A stretch of DNA of 64,000 nucleotides, taken from assembly GCA_024281095.1 (NCBI GenBank), contig JAMXLJ010000138.1, forward strand, positions 1 to 64,000. Direction: 5' to 3'. Below the pieces are notes generated by a model. It was given only the letters and a program-made list of their open reading frames with translations, was not told the origin of the DNA and searched no databases. Source of the stretch: Acidimicrobiia bacterium (lineage in GTDB: Bacteria > Actinomycetota > Acidimicrobiia > IMCC26256 > JAMXLJ01). Shown here piece after piece: positions 43,170 through 53,290 of the stretch. The position numbers and the translations under genes are program-made. Position 1 is the first letter of the stretch, and every line of letters starts with the position of its first letter.

Positions 43170-43959
43170 GGCGGCGCACCTCCTCGCGCAGACGGTCGGT
43201 CAGCGTGGCGGCGAGGTCGGCGACGTCGTGCGACTCGATCCGCCGCGGCCGCGCAATGTCCACCCGCTGCTCCTGGACCACGCGCCCCGGCCGGCTCGAA
43301 AGCAGCGCGACGCGGTCTCCGAGGCGAACGGCTTCACGCACGTTGTGGGTCACGAACACGACGGTGAGACCGGTCTCCTGCCACAGCCGCTCGAGCTCGT
43401 CGTGCAGCACGTCGCGCGTCATCGCGTCGAGCGCGCCGAACGGCTCGTCCATCAGGAGCAGCTGGGGCTGTTGCGCGAGTGCGCGCGCGAGGGCGACGCG
43501 TTGACGCATACCGCCGGACAGCTCGTGCGGCCGCCGGTGCTCGAAGCCTTGGAGGCGCACGGTTGCGAGGAGCCGTTCCGCCTCCGCCCGCCGTTGCCGC
43601 CTCGGCACCTTCCGAAGCTTCAGCGCGACCTCGACGTTGCCGCGGGCCGTGAGCCACGGGAACAGCGCGGCTTCTTGGAAGAGGAGCGTCGGCCGCTCAA
43701 CGGTGACCGTGACCGAGCCGGCCGTCGGACGATCGAGGCCCGCGACGAGGTTGAGGAGGGTGCTCTTCCCGCAGCCGGACGCGCCGATGAGGCAGAGGAA
43801 CTCGCCCCGTGCGACGTCGATCCCCACGTCGTCGAGCGCCTGGACCGGGCCGAACCACTTCGACACGTTGCGCAACGAGATCGCCGGTTCCGCGCCCGCC
43901 GGTGTGGGCGACGAAGCGGACGGCATCGAACGTGCGAGCCGGGCCGGTATCACGCTCAC
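43156..43959 (-). CDS. ABC importer ATPase (SsuB/TauB-like)
   Basis: 267 residues from the GTG at 43959, which overlaps the stop of the binding-protein gene (GTGA); the ORF track begins far upstream. Walker A is IGASGCGKSTLLNLVAG, the Q-loop TLLFQEAALFPWLT, signature LSGGMRQRVALARALA, Walker B LLLMDEPFGALD, and the H-loop VTHNVREAV. It drives uptake with the permease and lipoprotein next to it. The coding order SBP-ATPase-permease on one strand is typical. Confidence 0.94.
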   Translation of the reverse strand: MSVIPARLARSMPSASSPTPAGAEPAISLRNVSKWFGPVQALDDVGIDVARGEFLCLIGASGCGKSTLLNLVAGLDRPTAGSVTVTVERPTLLFQEAALFPWLTARGNVEVALKLRKVPRRQRRAEAERLLATVRLQGFEHRRPHELSGGMRQRVALARALAQQPQLLLMDEPFGALDAMTRDVLHDELERLWQETGLTVVFVTHNVREAVRLGDRVALLSSRPGRVVQEQRVDIARPRRIESHDVADLAATLTDRLREEVRRHGDR

Positions 43960-45011
43960 GTGGCCGATACCTGGGGCTGCCCCTTCGCCTTCAGGATCTG
44001 ATTCAGGAACGACAGGTCGAAGATGCCCTTCAGATCGACCGGCTGGAGGAGCCCGATCGCCACGGCGTTCTTCGCCGACTGCGCGAGCGAGCTCGCGATC
44101 GGATCGTTCGTGAACGTGAGGTTCCCGATCGCCGTGCTCGCGATTTCGGGCTTCAAGGTCTTGCCGGTGATCGCGCCGATTGCCTCGTTCGCGATGCTCG
44201 CGGCGCGCGCCGGATCTGCGTTCACGGCATCGTTGGCGTCGACCTGAGCCTGCACGAGCCGTTTCACCGTGTCGGGATGGGCCTGAAGGAACGCGGCCCG
44301 CACGACGAGCAACGTCGTGACGTACTTCCCATCCGGCCACAGCGTGCGCTCGTCGACGAGCACGTGACCCTTGCCCTCCTTCACGAGCCGGGTCGCCCAC
44401 GGCTCCGGCACCCACGCGCCGTCGATCGCACCCGTCTGGAACGACTGCAGCGTGAGCGAGTTGTCCTGGGGCACCACCGTGACGTCGCCGCCGCCTTCGG
44501 GCGTCGTCGTGTAGCCCTGCGACTTCAGCCACGACCGCAGCGCGACGTCCTGCGTGTTGCCGAGTTGGGGCGACGCGAGCTTCTTGCCCTTCAGTTGCGT
44601 CGCGCTCGTGATGGACGCCTTCACCACCAGGAACGCGCCACCGGATGCCTCACCGGACACGATCTTGATCGCGGTGCCCTTCGACTTCTGCCACGCGTTG
44701 ATCGCCGGGTTCGGACCGACGTACGTCGCGTCGATCGCGCCGGAGAACAACGCGTTCACCGCGTCCGGGCCGGCATTGAACGTGGCCGTCTTCAACGTCA
44801 CGTTCGCGCCGAGGTCACGGGCGTAGATGCCGTCCTTCACACCGACGAGCGCGGTCGCATGGGTGACGTTCGGGTAGTAGCCGAGCCGCAGCGTCACCTT
44901 GTCGGTGCCGGCCGAAGCCTTACTGGAGCCGCCGCCGCAGCCGGCGAGCGCAACGAACGCCACGACGAGCACCGCCGCGACACCGGTTCCCCGCCGCGAG
45001 AGGTGTCGCAC
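43956..45011 (-). CDS. ABC importer substrate-binding lipoprotein (SsuA/NMT1-like)
   Basis: 351 residues. The signal ends in a lipobox (VVAFVALAGC, cysteine near residue 25). The NMT1/SsuA fold is shown by LRLGYYPNVTHATALVGVKDGIY, DATYVGPNPAINAWQ, FQTGAIDGAWVPEPWATRLV and the LDVFNPI-type C-terminal helices (here IFDLSFLNQILKAKG). It captures a sulfonate, nitrate or similar small anion outside the membrane. The AT-rich region upstream (45012-45075) is the probable promoter. Confidence 0.93.
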   Translation of the reverse strand: MRHLSRRGTGVAAVLVVAFVALAGCGGGSSKASAGTDKVTLRLGYYPNVTHATALVGVKDGIYARDLGANVTLKTATFNAGPDAVNALFSGAIDATYVGPNPAINAWQKSKGTAIKIVSGEASGGAFLVVKASITSATQLKGKKLASPQLGNTQDVALRSWLKSQGYTTTPEGGGDVTVVPQDNSLTLQSFQTGAIDGAWVPEPWATRLVKEGKGHVLVDERTLWPDGKYVTTLLVVRAAFLQAHPDTVKRLVQAQVDANDAVNADPARAASIANEAIGAITGKTLKPEIASTAIGNLTFTNDPIASSLAQSAKNAVAIGLLQPVDLKGIFDLSFLNQILKAKGQPQVSAT

Positions 45012-45075
45012 TGGAGGGTCCTTCCCGAGTCGTAGTCAACTAAACAAGTCGACAAAGTAGACAATCTCGGAGACC
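45012..45075 (-). promoter_or_regulatory. Likely regulated promoter of the ABC importer
   Basis: This stretch is markedly richer in A and T than the surroundings and contains TAGT-CA-ACTA, GTCGAC and repeated GTCTAC/GTCGAC/GTTGAC units on the minus strand, with TTGTCT and TTTAGT as possible -35 and -10. The repeats suggest a regulator site, for example for sulfur or nitrogen supply, but none can be named. Confidence 0.4.
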
Positions 45076-45103
45076 AGGTCAAAGCGGGGACAACCGACGT
45101 GAC

Positions 45104-45607
45104 TTACGTGACCTCGCGGAGCCGGCCGGTGTCGACGTCGTACACGAACCCGCGCACGTCGTCCTTCCGTGGGACGAACGGGCTCGACCGGATGCGGGCA
45201 ACGGACTGGCGCACGTCGTCGTCGAGATCCGGGAACGCCTCGAGCGCGAACGGCGGCCGGAGGCCGGTCTCGGCCGCGATCCGGGCCTTGAGCTCGTCGT
45301 CGGTGAACGTCTGCATCCCGCAGTCGGTGTGGTGGATCACCATCACCGCGGTCGTGCCGAGCAGGCGCTGCGAGATGAGCAGCGACCGGATCGTGTCATC
45401 GGTGACCGCGCCGCCGGCGTTGCGGATCACGTGCGCGTCACCGTTGCCAAGGCCGAGCATGCGGGCCGGGTCGACCCGGGCGTCCATGCACGTGATGACC
45501 GCGACGCCGGTCGCGGGCTTCGACGGGAGATGCTCGCCCGAGGCTGCGTTCGCGTAGCGCTCGTTGTTCACCAGTAGGCCGTCGACGGCGGTCCCAGGAC
45601 GGTTCAT
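45104..45607 (-). CDS. Beta-class carbonic anhydrase
   Basis: 167 residues from the ATG at 45607 (GGGAG upstream); the ORF track starts earlier. Zinc-binding and active-site motifs are VAVITCMDARVDPARML (Cys and the Asp-Arg dyad) and VIHHTDCGMQTF (His and Cys), with RNAGGAVTDDTIRSLLISQ between them. The enzyme interconverts CO2 and bicarbonate. The stop is 92 bases upstream of the importer genes and it follows a membrane glycosyltransferase on the same strand. Confidence 0.93.
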   Translation of the reverse strand: MNRPGTAVDGLLVNNERYANAASGEHLPSKPATGVAVITCMDARVDPARMLGLGNGDAHVIRNAGGAVTDDTIRSLLISQRLLGTTAVMVIHHTDCGMQTFTDDELKARIAAETGLRPPFALEAFPDLDDDVRQSVARIRSSPFVPRKDDVRGFVYDVDTGRLREVT

Positions 45608-45718
45608 CGGTGCTCCCAAGTGCTCGGGTCGGACGTCGCATTCTGCGTCCGGGCGGAGGTCGCGGTCACACCGGTCTGATGCTTCGACCGCACGCCGCAC
45701 ATCGATGTGGGGTACCGG

Positions 45719-47098
45719 TCAAGCAGGAGCCGACACTTCCGTGCCCGTCGCGATGGTGCGCCCGCGCGCGAGGAGCAACACCGTGCCGAGGAAGGCGGCG
45801 AAGAGCACGACCGGAGCGGCGACCGTCGTGAGGTCGCGCCACAGCGGGTCCCACGCCGACTGCGGATGTGACTGCGGCAGCTCGTACGACGCGAGCACCA
45901 CTCCGCTCATCGCCGCGGCAATTGTCGCCAGGGGGTTGCGGCAGTCCACGGCGAACGACGGTAACGACCACAACGAGTACCACGGCAGCACGTACGAGCT
46001 CGCCGCGGTGTACGCGCCGGTCGTCGCGGCAACCGGCAAGAACGGATCAGGCCACTTCCGTAGGCGTGTCGCGAGGAACGCGACGAGGCCGATCACCGCG
46101 ATGACGGCGGCGCTGATGACGACGTCGATCTGCCAACCGCCGTGCGCGCGGACGTGCCCGGGCACGAGATAGGTGTTGAAGATGTTCCACACGGATGCTC
46201 GGCTCACGTTGTGGTTGCTCGAGAGCAGCACGCCGATCGATCGGGGCGCGAATGCGACTCCGGCGCCGATCACCGCGAGGCAGCTGACCGCGACGCGCGT
46301 CGCGTCCTTTCGGCGCCGGTTCACGAGCATCCACACGACCACGCCGGCAAGGCCGAGCAACGCGGTGAATTTCACGAGCGCCGCACAGCCCACGACGATG
46401 CCCGCCGCCGCCGCACGCCGGCGCCACGCCAACGCGGCACCGCCGAGCAATGCCAGGCCGACGAGTGCGTCGTTGTGGCCTCCGTTGACCGCGCTCGTCC
46501 ACACGACGGGTTGCAGCCCGAACCACAGAACCGCGCCGTTCGAGTGCGTCAGCCGGCGGAGGAGGAGGAGCGTGCCGAGCACTGCGACGGCCTCCGCGCC
46601 TTGGAAGCCGAGCCGCGCGACGAGAGCCGATGACCGCGCCACCATCGCGACGAGCGCGGCGAACGTCACGAACACCGGGCCGTAAACGCTGCGCGTCGAT
46701 CGCCAGCCCGTGCTGACGCGCGCGAGGAACGGGTCAGAGGCGAAGTGCGAGGGTGGTCGCACCCACGGGTTGGCGTGGTGCACGCTCACGATGCGGCCGT
46801 ACATCTCGTACGACCACAGGTCGTTGGAGCGGTGGGGTGGCGTGGCCATCGCCACGACCACGAGCGTCGCGATGACGGCCGCGACCACCCAGCCCGGCAC
46901 GGTCGGGTTGCGCCATTCGGATCGACCGATCCACAGGGCCGCGGCGGTGGTCATCAGCACGAGCGCCACGCCCGGTCCGCCGCGTACCCGCTCGCTCGCG
47001 GCCACGAGTACGACCGAGCCCATTGCGGTCGCGAGCACCAGCGCGAGACGGAAGGGGCGTGTGAGCGGGCCCGTGCTCCATTCACGCAGGTTGTGCAC
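45719..47098 (-). CDS. Membrane glycosyltransferase, DUF2029/GT87-type (mannosyltransferase-like)
   Basis: 459 residues from the GTG at 47098; the ORF track includes 60 codons that overlap the thioredoxin gene. About eleven TMs. The first loop has the acidic and aromatic pattern of GT-C enzymes (RSNDLWSYEMYGRIVSVHHANPWV with RVSTGWRSTRSVYGPVFVTFAAL), and the sequence SAVNGGHNDALVGLALLGGAALAWRR resembles actinobacterial polyprenol-phosphate mannosyltransferases (MptA/B, DUF2029). It probably adds sugars from a lipid carrier to an envelope glycan. The start lies 58 bases downstream of the thioredoxin stop. Confidence 0.85.
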   Translation of the reverse strand: MHNLREWSTGPLTRPFRLALVLATAMGSVVLVAASERVRGGPGVALVLMTTAAALWIGRSEWRNPTVPGWVVAAVIATLVVVAMATPPHRSNDLWSYEMYGRIVSVHHANPWVRPPSHFASDPFLARVSTGWRSTRSVYGPVFVTFAALVAMVARSSALVARLGFQGAEAVAVLGTLLLLRRLTHSNGAVLWFGLQPVVWTSAVNGGHNDALVGLALLGGAALAWRRRAAAAGIVVGCAALVKFTALLGLAGVVVWMLVNRRRKDATRVAVSCLAVIGAGVAFAPRSIGVLLSSNHNVSRASVWNIFNTYLVPGHVRAHGGWQIDVVISAAVIAVIGLVAFLATRLRKWPDPFLPVAATTGAYTAASSYVLPWYSLWSLPSFAVDCRNPLATIAAAMSGVVLASYELPQSHPQSAWDPLWRDLTTVAAPVVLFAAFLGTVLLLARGRTIATGTEVSAPA

Positions 47099-47156
47099 CG
47101 CGCCATGGAACCACGTGCCGGCGAAGCACGCGCGTTCGTGCGCGGCGACGAGCAGC

Positions 47157-47519
47157 TCAGCTTGCCTGCGCGGCGACCTGGCGGTGCACGTCTTCCATGT
47201 CGAGCTCGGCGACCTTGGTGATGAGCTCCTCGAGCATGGGCCCCTGCAGCGCACCGGGTTGCGCGAACAGCAAGACACCCTCCCGGAAGATCATCAGCGT
47301 TGGGATCGACATGATCCCGAGCGCACCGGCGAGCTCCTGTTCGGCCTCGGTGTCGACCTTCGCGAAGACGAGATCCGGGTGGTCTTCCGATGCCTGCTCG
47401 AACACCGGAGCGAACATGCGGCACGGGCCGCACCATCCTGCCCAGAAGTCCACGAGGACCGTGTCATTGTCGCGGATCGTCGACTCGAACGTGTCCTTGG
47501 TCATCTCGATCGTGGCCAT
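47157..47519 (-). CDS. trxA: Thioredoxin
   Basis: 120 residues from the ATG at 47519; CGGAGC precedes it. The catalytic WAGWCGPCRM (about residue 29) and the cis-proline loop MSIPTLMIFREGV are perfect for thioredoxin; length 120 is slightly above the usual 105-110 because of an extra C-terminal tail (ELDMEDVHRQVAAQAS). It reduces disulfides with NADPH via thioredoxin reductase. It stands first on this strand before the glycosyltransferase and carbonic anhydrase. Confidence 0.95.
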   Translation of the reverse strand: MATIEMTKDTFESTIRDNDTVLVDFWAGWCGPCRMFAPVFEQASEDHPDLVFAKVDTEAEQELAGALGIMSIPTLMIFREGVLLFAQPGALQGPMLEELITKVAELDMEDVHRQVAAQAS

Positions 47520-47652
47520 CTGGTTGCTCCGCTTCTCGGTTCGGATGCCGGAGTGGTTGCAACGCCGAGCACGGCGTCCCCATTCCGATACCCGGTCGAT
47601 CGGGTGCCGATACGCGGGCGTCCCGCGCGCCTTGTACTGGGAATACGCGACG

Positions 47653-48306
47653 ATGTCGGCCATGTCGGATGCCGTCCGCCCCCAGTTACCCGGGAATTCG
47701 CAGGTCGACGTCATCGGCGCGACCGAGATCGGTGCGGCCGCCCATGTCGCGGCCCGCGCCCTGCACGACGACCCGATGTTCGTATTTCTCTCGAAGGACG
47801 CGCAGCGGCGCCGCCGGGCGCTGCCGGTGTTCCTCCGCGCCGTTCTGGAATCGGGGCTCGCAGGGCGGGCCACCTATGTCGCCCGGAGGAGCGGAGTGGT
47901 CTGCGGCGTGGCGGCGTGGCTGTCGCCGGGCACCTATCCCCTCAGCATCTCGCGCCGCGCCCGCCAGGCGCTCGGCGCGCTGCGGGCGTTGGCGGCGACG
48001 CCGCGGACCATTCCCGCCGGACTCAGCGCCATGATCGCGATGGAACGTGCACACCCGCTCGAGGAGCACTGGTACCTCGCCCTGCTCGCGGTGGATCCGG
48101 CCGAACAGGGGCACGGATTCGGCGCCGCGCTCCTGCAGGAGATCCTGACGCGTGAAGGCGCCGACCTGTGGCCGGCGTATCTCGAGACGACGAACCCCCG
48201 GAACCTTGCGTGGTACGGGCGCTTCGGATTCGACGTCGAGGAGGAGCTCCGTCCGATCGCCACCGGCCCGGCGATCTGGACCATGCGAAGGCCGTCGGCG
48301 GGCTGA
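47653..48306 (+). CDS. GNAT family N-acetyltransferase
   Basis: 217 residues from the ATG at 47653 (another at 47662). The GNAT core is evident: acceptor-side IGAAAHVAARALHDDPMFVFL, the acetyl-CoA loop HWYLALLAVDPAEQGHGFGAALLQEIL (motif A, with Q-x-x-G-x-G/A) and YLETTNPRNLAWYGRFGFDVEEEL, which is motif B. The substrate is unknown. The gene is divergent from thioredoxin and ends before a strong hairpin that probably serves as its terminator. Confidence 0.9.
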   Translation: MSAMSDAVRPQLPGNSQVDVIGATEIGAAAHVAARALHDDPMFVFLSKDAQRRRRALPVFLRAVLESGLAGRATYVARRSGVVCGVAAWLSPGTYPLSISRRARQALGALRALAATPRTIPAGLSAMIAMERAHPLEEHWYLALLAVDPAEQGHGFGAALLQEILTREGADLWPAYLETTNPRNLAWYGRFGFDVEEELRPIATGPAIWTMRRPSAG

Positions 48307-48419
48307 CCGGTTCGCGTCGATCGGGACCAAGGTCCTCCGCACAACGATCCGATCGGCCCTACCTGGTCACGCCGCGTTCCGGCACGATGCGCACAGATCG
48401 GGTGGCTGCGACTTCGCGG

Positions 48420-48466
48420 AGGGCCGGGCGTGTCGGGGACTTGACACGCCTGGCCCTCTTGCTTTT
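48420..48466 (+). terminator. Terminator-like hairpin with T-rich tail
   Basis: AGGGCCGGGCGTGTC and GACACGCCTGGCCCT (48420-48434 and 48443-48457) pair with one mismatch over an eight-base loop, followed by CTTGCTTTT. It lies after the GNAT gene and before the convergent histidine-phosphatase gene, and could end both. Confidence 0.75.
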
Positions 48467-48505
48467 GCGCGCCCGTCTGCCGGATGCGGTGTGCGATCGA
48501 GCGGC

Positions 48506-49102
48506 TCAGAGCGGAACCGGCAGGAGGAACGCGTCCTCGTTCCAGTTGCGCACGACCCGGGTCTCACGCTCGAAGCCGAGCACCGACAGCGTCGCCGTGT
48601 CGAGCGCGAGGACTCGACCGCACTCCGGACCGAGCTCCAGCCAGCACGCCGCGAGCACTCGCAGGATGTGTCCGTGCGCGAACAACGCGACGTCACCGGG
48701 GACCGTGAGCGCCCGAGCCACGACCGCCTTCGCCCGTTCGGCGACCTGTTCCAGCGTCTCACCGCCCGGTACGCGACCGGTCCAGATGGTCCACCGCGGA
48801 TCGTGCTCGCGGATCTCGACGGTGGTGCGGCCCTCGTACTCGCCGTAGTCCCACTCGCGGAGGTCGGGCTCGATCTCGGCCACGTCGCCGTAGCCTGCGA
48901 TACGGCACGTCTCGCGTGCGCGGAGCAGCGGACTGGTGAGCACCAGCGCGAACCGCCTCCCGGCGAGGCGACGCCCGAGGGCCGCGGCCTCGCGGCGCCC
49001 GGCGTCGTTCAGCGCCACATCCGTCCGGCCCGTGTGACGCCCCGACTGCGACCAGTCGGTCGTGCCGTGACGCACGAGCCACACCTCTTGAGGCTCGGTC
49101 AT
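48506..49102 (-). CDS. Histidine phosphatase family protein (phosphoglycerate-mutase-like)
   Basis: 198 residues from the ATG at 49102; the ORF track adds 42 codons. The family signature WLVRHGTTDWSQSGRHTGRTDV contains the catalytic histidine, with REWDYGEYEG and LFAHGHILRVLAACW providing the acidic and second histidine residues. Enzymes of this group remove phosphate from small molecules or act as mutases. It is seven bases downstream of zwf and may act on a sugar phosphate of the same pathway. Confidence 0.92.
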   Translation of the reverse strand: MTEPQEVWLVRHGTTDWSQSGRHTGRTDVALNDAGRREAAALGRRLAGRRFALVLTSPLLRARETCRIAGYGDVAEIEPDLREWDYGEYEGRTTVEIREHDPRWTIWTGRVPGGETLEQVAERAKAVVARALTVPGDVALFAHGHILRVLAACWLELGPECGRVLALDTATLSVLGFERETRVVRNWNEDAFLLPVPL

Positions 49103-49109
49103 GGCCGGG

Positions 49110-50504
49110 TCACACCTCGGGATCGTGCCAGCCGCCATGGGACGCGACGAGCCGGTCGGCTTCGGACGGCCCCCACGTGCCCGGCCGGTACGGGATCGCG
49201 GCCGGATGGTCGCGAAGCACGCCGTCAACGACGCGCCACGCAGCCTCGACGCCGTCTTCGCGTGCGAACAGCAGCGGCTCGCCCTCCATCGCGTCGCCGA
49301 TCAACCGCTCGTAGGCCGACATCTCGTCGGGGCCGGCGTTGCAGACGTACAGCTCGAGCGGTTCGCCGACGAAATCCTCGCCGGGCTTCTTCGCACGCGC
49401 GCCCAACGCGATGGCCACGACAGGGTTCAGTCGAAAGCGCAGATAGTTCGTCTTGCCCGGCGGTGGCTCCGAATCGGCGAAGACGCGCTGCGGTGGCGCC
49501 TTGAGCTCGACCATCACCTCGGTGCACGTCACCGGAAGTTTCTTGCCCGTCCGCACGTAGAACGGCACCCCCGACCACCGCCACGAGTCGATCATGCAAC
49601 GAGTGGCGAGATACGTCTCGACGTCGGAATCCGGCGCGACGCCGTCTTCGTCGCGGTACCCCTCGAACTGGCCGCGCACGACGTCGTGCGGCCGCAGGGA
49701 CCGCATGGCCCGGAACACTTTCTCCTTCTCGTCCCGCAGCGATTCGACACCGCCGCCGACGGGCGGTTCCATCGCGAGGAGCGCGATGACCTGGAGCAGG
49801 TGGTTCTGCACGACGTCGCGCAACGCGCCGACCTCTTCGTAGAAGCGCCCGCGACCTTCCACGCCGAAGTTCTCCGCCATCGTCACCTGGACGCTGGCCA
49901 CGTAATTGCGGTTCCAGACGGGCTCGAGAAAGGAGTTGGCGAAGCGGAAGTACAGGATGTTCTGTACGGGCTCCTTCCCGAGGTAGTGGTCGATGCGGAA
50001 CACCTTCGACTCCGAGAAGACCTCGTGAAGCGTCCGGTTGAGAGCCTCGGCCGACGCGAGATCGCGGCCGAAGGGCTTTTCCACGATGACCCGACCGTCC
50101 TTGGCGCACCCGGACGACCCCAGTGCGTGCACGACGGTGGGAAACAAGCTCGGCGGGATCGCGAGATAGTGCGCGGGGAACCGTGAGCTGTCGAGCGCCG
50201 CATGCAAGCGATCGAAGGTGGCCGGGTCGCGGTAGTCGCCGGTCACGTACGACATCGATGCGGCGAGCTTGTCGAAGGCCGCGCCGTCGTCGATGCCTCC
50301 GCCGAACTGCTCGATCCCGTCACGCGCCCGCTGCCGGAGCTGCTCGATGCTCCAGTCCTCCGACGCGACCCCGATCACGGGCGCGTCGAGATGGCCGCGC
50401 TTCGTCATCGCGTACAACGCGGGGAAGATCTTCTTGTGCGCGAGGTCCCCGGTCGCGCCGTACAGCACGAGGGCATCCGACCGCGGCATACCGGTGCGGG
50501 TCAT
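49110..50504 (-). CDS. zwf: Glucose-6-phosphate 1-dehydrogenase
   Basis: 464 residues from the ATG at 50504, four bases back into gnd (ATGA). The NADP Rossmann motif is [20 protein letters not shown], the catalytic [21 protein letters not shown] and the substrate-binding EKPFGRDL segments are intact. It oxidises glucose-6-phosphate to 6-phosphogluconolactone with reduction of NAD(P), the entry step of the pentose phosphate pathway. Order pgi-gnd-zwf on one strand forms a metabolic operon. Confidence 0.97.
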   Translation of the reverse strand: MTRTGMPRSDALVLYGATGDLAHKKIFPALYAMTKRGHLDAPVIGVASEDWSIEQLRQRARDGIEQFGGGIDDGAAFDKLAASMSYVTGDYRDPATFDRLHAALDSSRFPAHYLAIPPSLFPTVVHALGSSGCAKDGRVIVEKPFGRDLASAEALNRTLHEVFSESKVFRIDHYLGKEPVQNILYFRFANSFLEPVWNRNYVASVQVTMAENFGVEGRGRFYEEVGALRDVVQNHLLQVIALLAMEPPVGGGVESLRDEKEKVFRAMRSLRPHDVVRGQFEGYRDEDGVAPDSDVETYLATRCMIDSWRWSGVPFYVRTGKKLPVTCTEVMVELKAPPQRVFADSEPPPGKTNYLRFRLNPVVAIALGARAKKPGEDFVGEPLELYVCNAGPDEMSAYERLIGDAMEGEPLLFAREDGVEAAWRVVDGVLRDHPAAIPYRPGTWGPSEADRLVASHGGWHDPEV

Positions 50505-51520
50505 GCGCCGGCTGCCTTCTCGAGATGGCCGCCGAACTCCTTGCGCATGGCCGACTGCACTCGGTTCGCGAACTCCGCATGTCCCTGCGACGCGAAGCGG
50601 GCGTAGAGCGCGGCTCCGAGCACCTGTGCGGGAACACCCTCCTCGATGGCGGCCTGCATGGTCCACCGCCCTTCGCCCGAGTCGGATACCCGGCCGGAGA
50701 ACTCTTCGAGCTTGGGCGACTTGTAGAGCGCCGCGGCCGTGAGGTCGAGGAGCCACGATCCGATGACGCTGCCGCGCCGCCACACCTCGGCCACGGCCGT
50801 GGTGTCGATGTCGAAGTGGTAGTACTCCGGGTTCTGGAGTGGTGCTGTCTCGGCGTCGAAGGCTTGTTTGCGGGTGCCCACGTCGGCATCGTGCAGGATG
50901 GCGAGCCCTTCGGCGAACGCGGCCATGATCCCGTACTCGATGCCGTTGTGAACCATCTTCACGAAGTGGCCCGCCCCGTGCTCGCCGCAGTGGAGGTACC
51001 CGAACTCCTCCGGGGCCGGTTCCCCGTCGCGCCCCGGCGTACGCGGGGCGGTGTCGACGCCGGGTGACAGCGTGCGGAAGATCGGGTCGAGGTGGGACAC
51101 GGTCTCGTTCTCTCCACCGATCATCAGGCAGAAGCCACGCTCGAGCCCGAACACGCCGCCGCTCGTACCCACGTCGACGTAGTGGATGCCCTTCGCGTCA
51201 AGCTCCTTCGCCCGCTTGATGTCGTCGCGGTAATAGGAGTTACCGCCGTCGATGAGGATGTCGTCACGGGAGAGGAGATCGGAGAGCTTGTCCACCATCT
51301 CGCTGACGAACGCGGCGGGCAGCATCATCCACGCCGCACGCGGCTGCGTGAGCTTCCCGACGAAGTCTTCGAGCGACGACGAGCCGGTCGCACCCTCGTC
51401 CGCGAGCATCTTCACGGTTGCCGGGTTGACGTCGAACACGACGCATTCGTGACCGTCGCGCATCAACCGTCGCACGAGATTCGCGCCCATCCTTCCGAGG
51501 CCGATCATTCCGAGCTGCAC
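50501..51520 (-). CDS. gnd: 6-phosphogluconate dehydrogenase, decarboxylating (short GntZ-type)
   Basis: 339 residues from the GTG at 51520 (GGGAGG seven bases upstream). N-terminal [25 protein letters not shown] is the dinucleotide motif with the NAD-type aspartate following; catalytic [23 protein letters not shown] and the substrate loop [19 protein letters not shown] are present. This is the short (about 300-340 residues) branch, distinct from the 470-residue NADP enzyme. It makes ribulose-5-phosphate, CO2 and NAD(P)H. Two bases separate it from pgi. Confidence 0.95.
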   Translation of the reverse strand: MQLGMIGLGRMGANLVRRLMRDGHECVVFDVNPATVKMLADEGATGSSSLEDFVGKLTQPRAAWMMLPAAFVSEMVDKLSDLLSRDDILIDGGNSYYRDDIKRAKELDAKGIHYVDVGTSGGVFGLERGFCLMIGGENETVSHLDPIFRTLSPGVDTAPRTPGRDGEPAPEEFGYLHCGEHGAGHFVKMVHNGIEYGIMAAFAEGLAILHDADVGTRKQAFDAETAPLQNPEYYHFDIDTTAVAEVWRRGSVIGSWLLDLTAAALYKSPKLEEFSGRVSDSGEGRWTMQAAIEEGVPAQVLGAALYARFASQGHAEFANRVQSAMRKEFGGHLEKAAGA

Positions 51521-51522
51521 GT

Positions 51523-53172
51523 TCAAACCTCCCGGTTGTCGGAACCGCCGCCCGTTCGTCGCTCGCGGTACCGGCGGATGAGCGCGTTGGTGGAGCTGTC
51601 GTGACGGAGTGGGGCATCGGGATCCTGGAGCTCCGGCACGATGCGCGACGCGAGCACCTTGCCGAGCTCCACGCCCCATTGGTCGAACGAGTTGATCCCC
51701 CACACGGTGCCCTGCGTGAACACCTTGTGCTCGTACGTCGCGACGAGCTGCCCCAGCGTGTAGGGCGTCAGACGGTCTGCGAGCAGCGTCGTCGTCGGCC
51801 GGTTGCCGGGAAACGTCCGGTGCCGCGCGAGTTGCGGGTCGACGCCTTCCGCGGCGACCTCGCGCTCCGTCTTGCCGAACGCCAGGGCCTCGGTCTGCGC
51901 GAGGAAATTTGCCATCAGCAGGTCGTGATGATCGCCGACCGGGTCGTTGGGCTGCACGAACCCGATGAAGTCGCACGGCACGAGCCTCGTGCCCTGGTGT
52001 ATCAACTGGTAGAAGGCGTGCTGGCCGTTCGTTCCCGGCTGACCCCACACGACCGGGCCGGTGTCCACGTCGACGGGCGAGCCGTCGAGGCGCACCGACT
52101 TGCCGTTGCTCTCCATGTCCAGCTGCTGCAGGTAGGCGGGAAAGCGCTCGAGGTGCTGGCTGTACGGCAGCACTGCGTGCGTCTCGGCACCGAAGAAATC
52201 GATGTACCAGACGCCGATCAGGCCCATGAGGACCGGAAGGTTGCGCTCGAACGGCTCCGCGCGAAAGTGCACGTCCACCGCGTGGAACCCGTCGAGCATC
52301 TCGCGGAAGTGCTCGGGGCCTATTGCGACCATGAGCGACAGGCCCACGGCCGAGTCCATCGAGTACCGGCCGCCCACCCAGTCCCAGAAGCCGAACATGT
52401 TCCGGGGGTCGATGCCGAACTCCTCCACCTTCTCGGCGTTCGTCGACACCGCGACGAAATGTCGCTCCACCGCGTCCTCGTCGAGTGCGGCGACCAACCA
52501 GTCCCGCGCCGCGCGCGCGTTGGCAAGCGTCTCCAACGTCGTAAACGTCTTGGAGCACACGATGAACAGCGTCTCGGCGGGATCGAGATCGCGAAGTGCC
52601 TCGGTGATGTCGGCACCGTCGACGTTCGACACGAACCGGAACGTCATGTCACGCCGGCTGAAGTCCTGCAGCGCCTTGTACGCCATCGCGGGGCCGAGAT
52701 CGGATCCCCCGATGCCGATGTTGACCACGTTCCGAATGGGAAGCCCGGTCGCGCCTCGCCACTCCGCCGAGCGGACCTTGTCGCTGAACTGGCCCATCCG
52801 GTCGAGCACGTCGTGAACCTCGGCCACTACGTCGACGCCGTCCACCACGATCGACTCCGTGCGCGGCGCACGGAGAGCGACATGGAGCACCGGGCGGTTC
52901 TCGGTGACGTTGATGCGCGCGCCCGCGAACATCTCGTCGATCCGGGTTCGAAGGCCTACGGCCTCCGCGAGTGCGCACAGCTTGCGGATCGTCTCGACAG
53001 TCAGGCGGTGCTTCGAGTAGTCGAAGTACAGGCCGTCGAACGTGAGCGCCATCCGTTCGCCCCGCGACGGGTCCGTGGCGAACAGGTCGCGGAGATGCAC
53101 GTTGCGTATCGCGGCGAAGTGGTCCCTCAGTGCGTGCCACTCGGGCGTCTGATGAAGGGGGGTGTCTGTCAC
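51523..53172 (-). CDS. pgi: Glucose-6-phosphate isomerase
   Basis: 549 residues, normal length for the large bacterial form. The signature regions are [56 protein letters not shown], and the catalytic [16 protein letters not shown] and [21 protein letters not shown]. It interconverts glucose-6-phosphate and fructose-6-phosphate and feeds zwf directly downstream. It is the first gene of the operon and divergent from the AlkA-like gene. Confidence 0.97.
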   Translation of the reverse strand: MTDTPLHQTPEWHALRDHFAAIRNVHLRDLFATDPSRGERMALTFDGLYFDYSKHRLTVETIRKLCALAEAVGLRTRIDEMFAGARINVTENRPVLHVALRAPRTESIVVDGVDVVAEVHDVLDRMGQFSDKVRSAEWRGATGLPIRNVVNIGIGGSDLGPAMAYKALQDFSRRDMTFRFVSNVDGADITEALRDLDPAETLFIVCSKTFTTLETLANARAARDWLVAALDEDAVERHFVAVSTNAEKVEEFGIDPRNMFGFWDWVGGRYSMDSAVGLSLMVAIGPEHFREMLDGFHAVDVHFRAEPFERNLPVLMGLIGVWYIDFFGAETHAVLPYSQHLERFPAYLQQLDMESNGKSVRLDGSPVDVDTGPVVWGQPGTNGQHAFYQLIHQGTRLVPCDFIGFVQPNDPVGDHHDLLMANFLAQTEALAFGKTEREVAAEGVDPQLARHRTFPGNRPTTTLLADRLTPYTLGQLVATYEHKVFTQGTVWGINSFDQWGVELGKVLASRIVPELQDPDAPLRHDSSTNALIRRYRERRTGGGSDNREV

Positions 53173-53290
53173 GAGCTACTCCTGCGCGGGGGTGTCCACA
53201 GCCTTGCGCATGAGGCGACCCTGTGCGGTCGCGTGGCCGGGTCGGCACTGCCAGGGCTCTCGCCGAGTTGCCCGGGTATCCCTCGCTTTG

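Noticed and set aside
40554-43367. 937-residue plus-strand ORF across dinB, SRPBCC and the ABC permease
   Set aside because: It runs antisense to three well-supported genes and has low-complexity Arg/Glu/Asp composition without domains.
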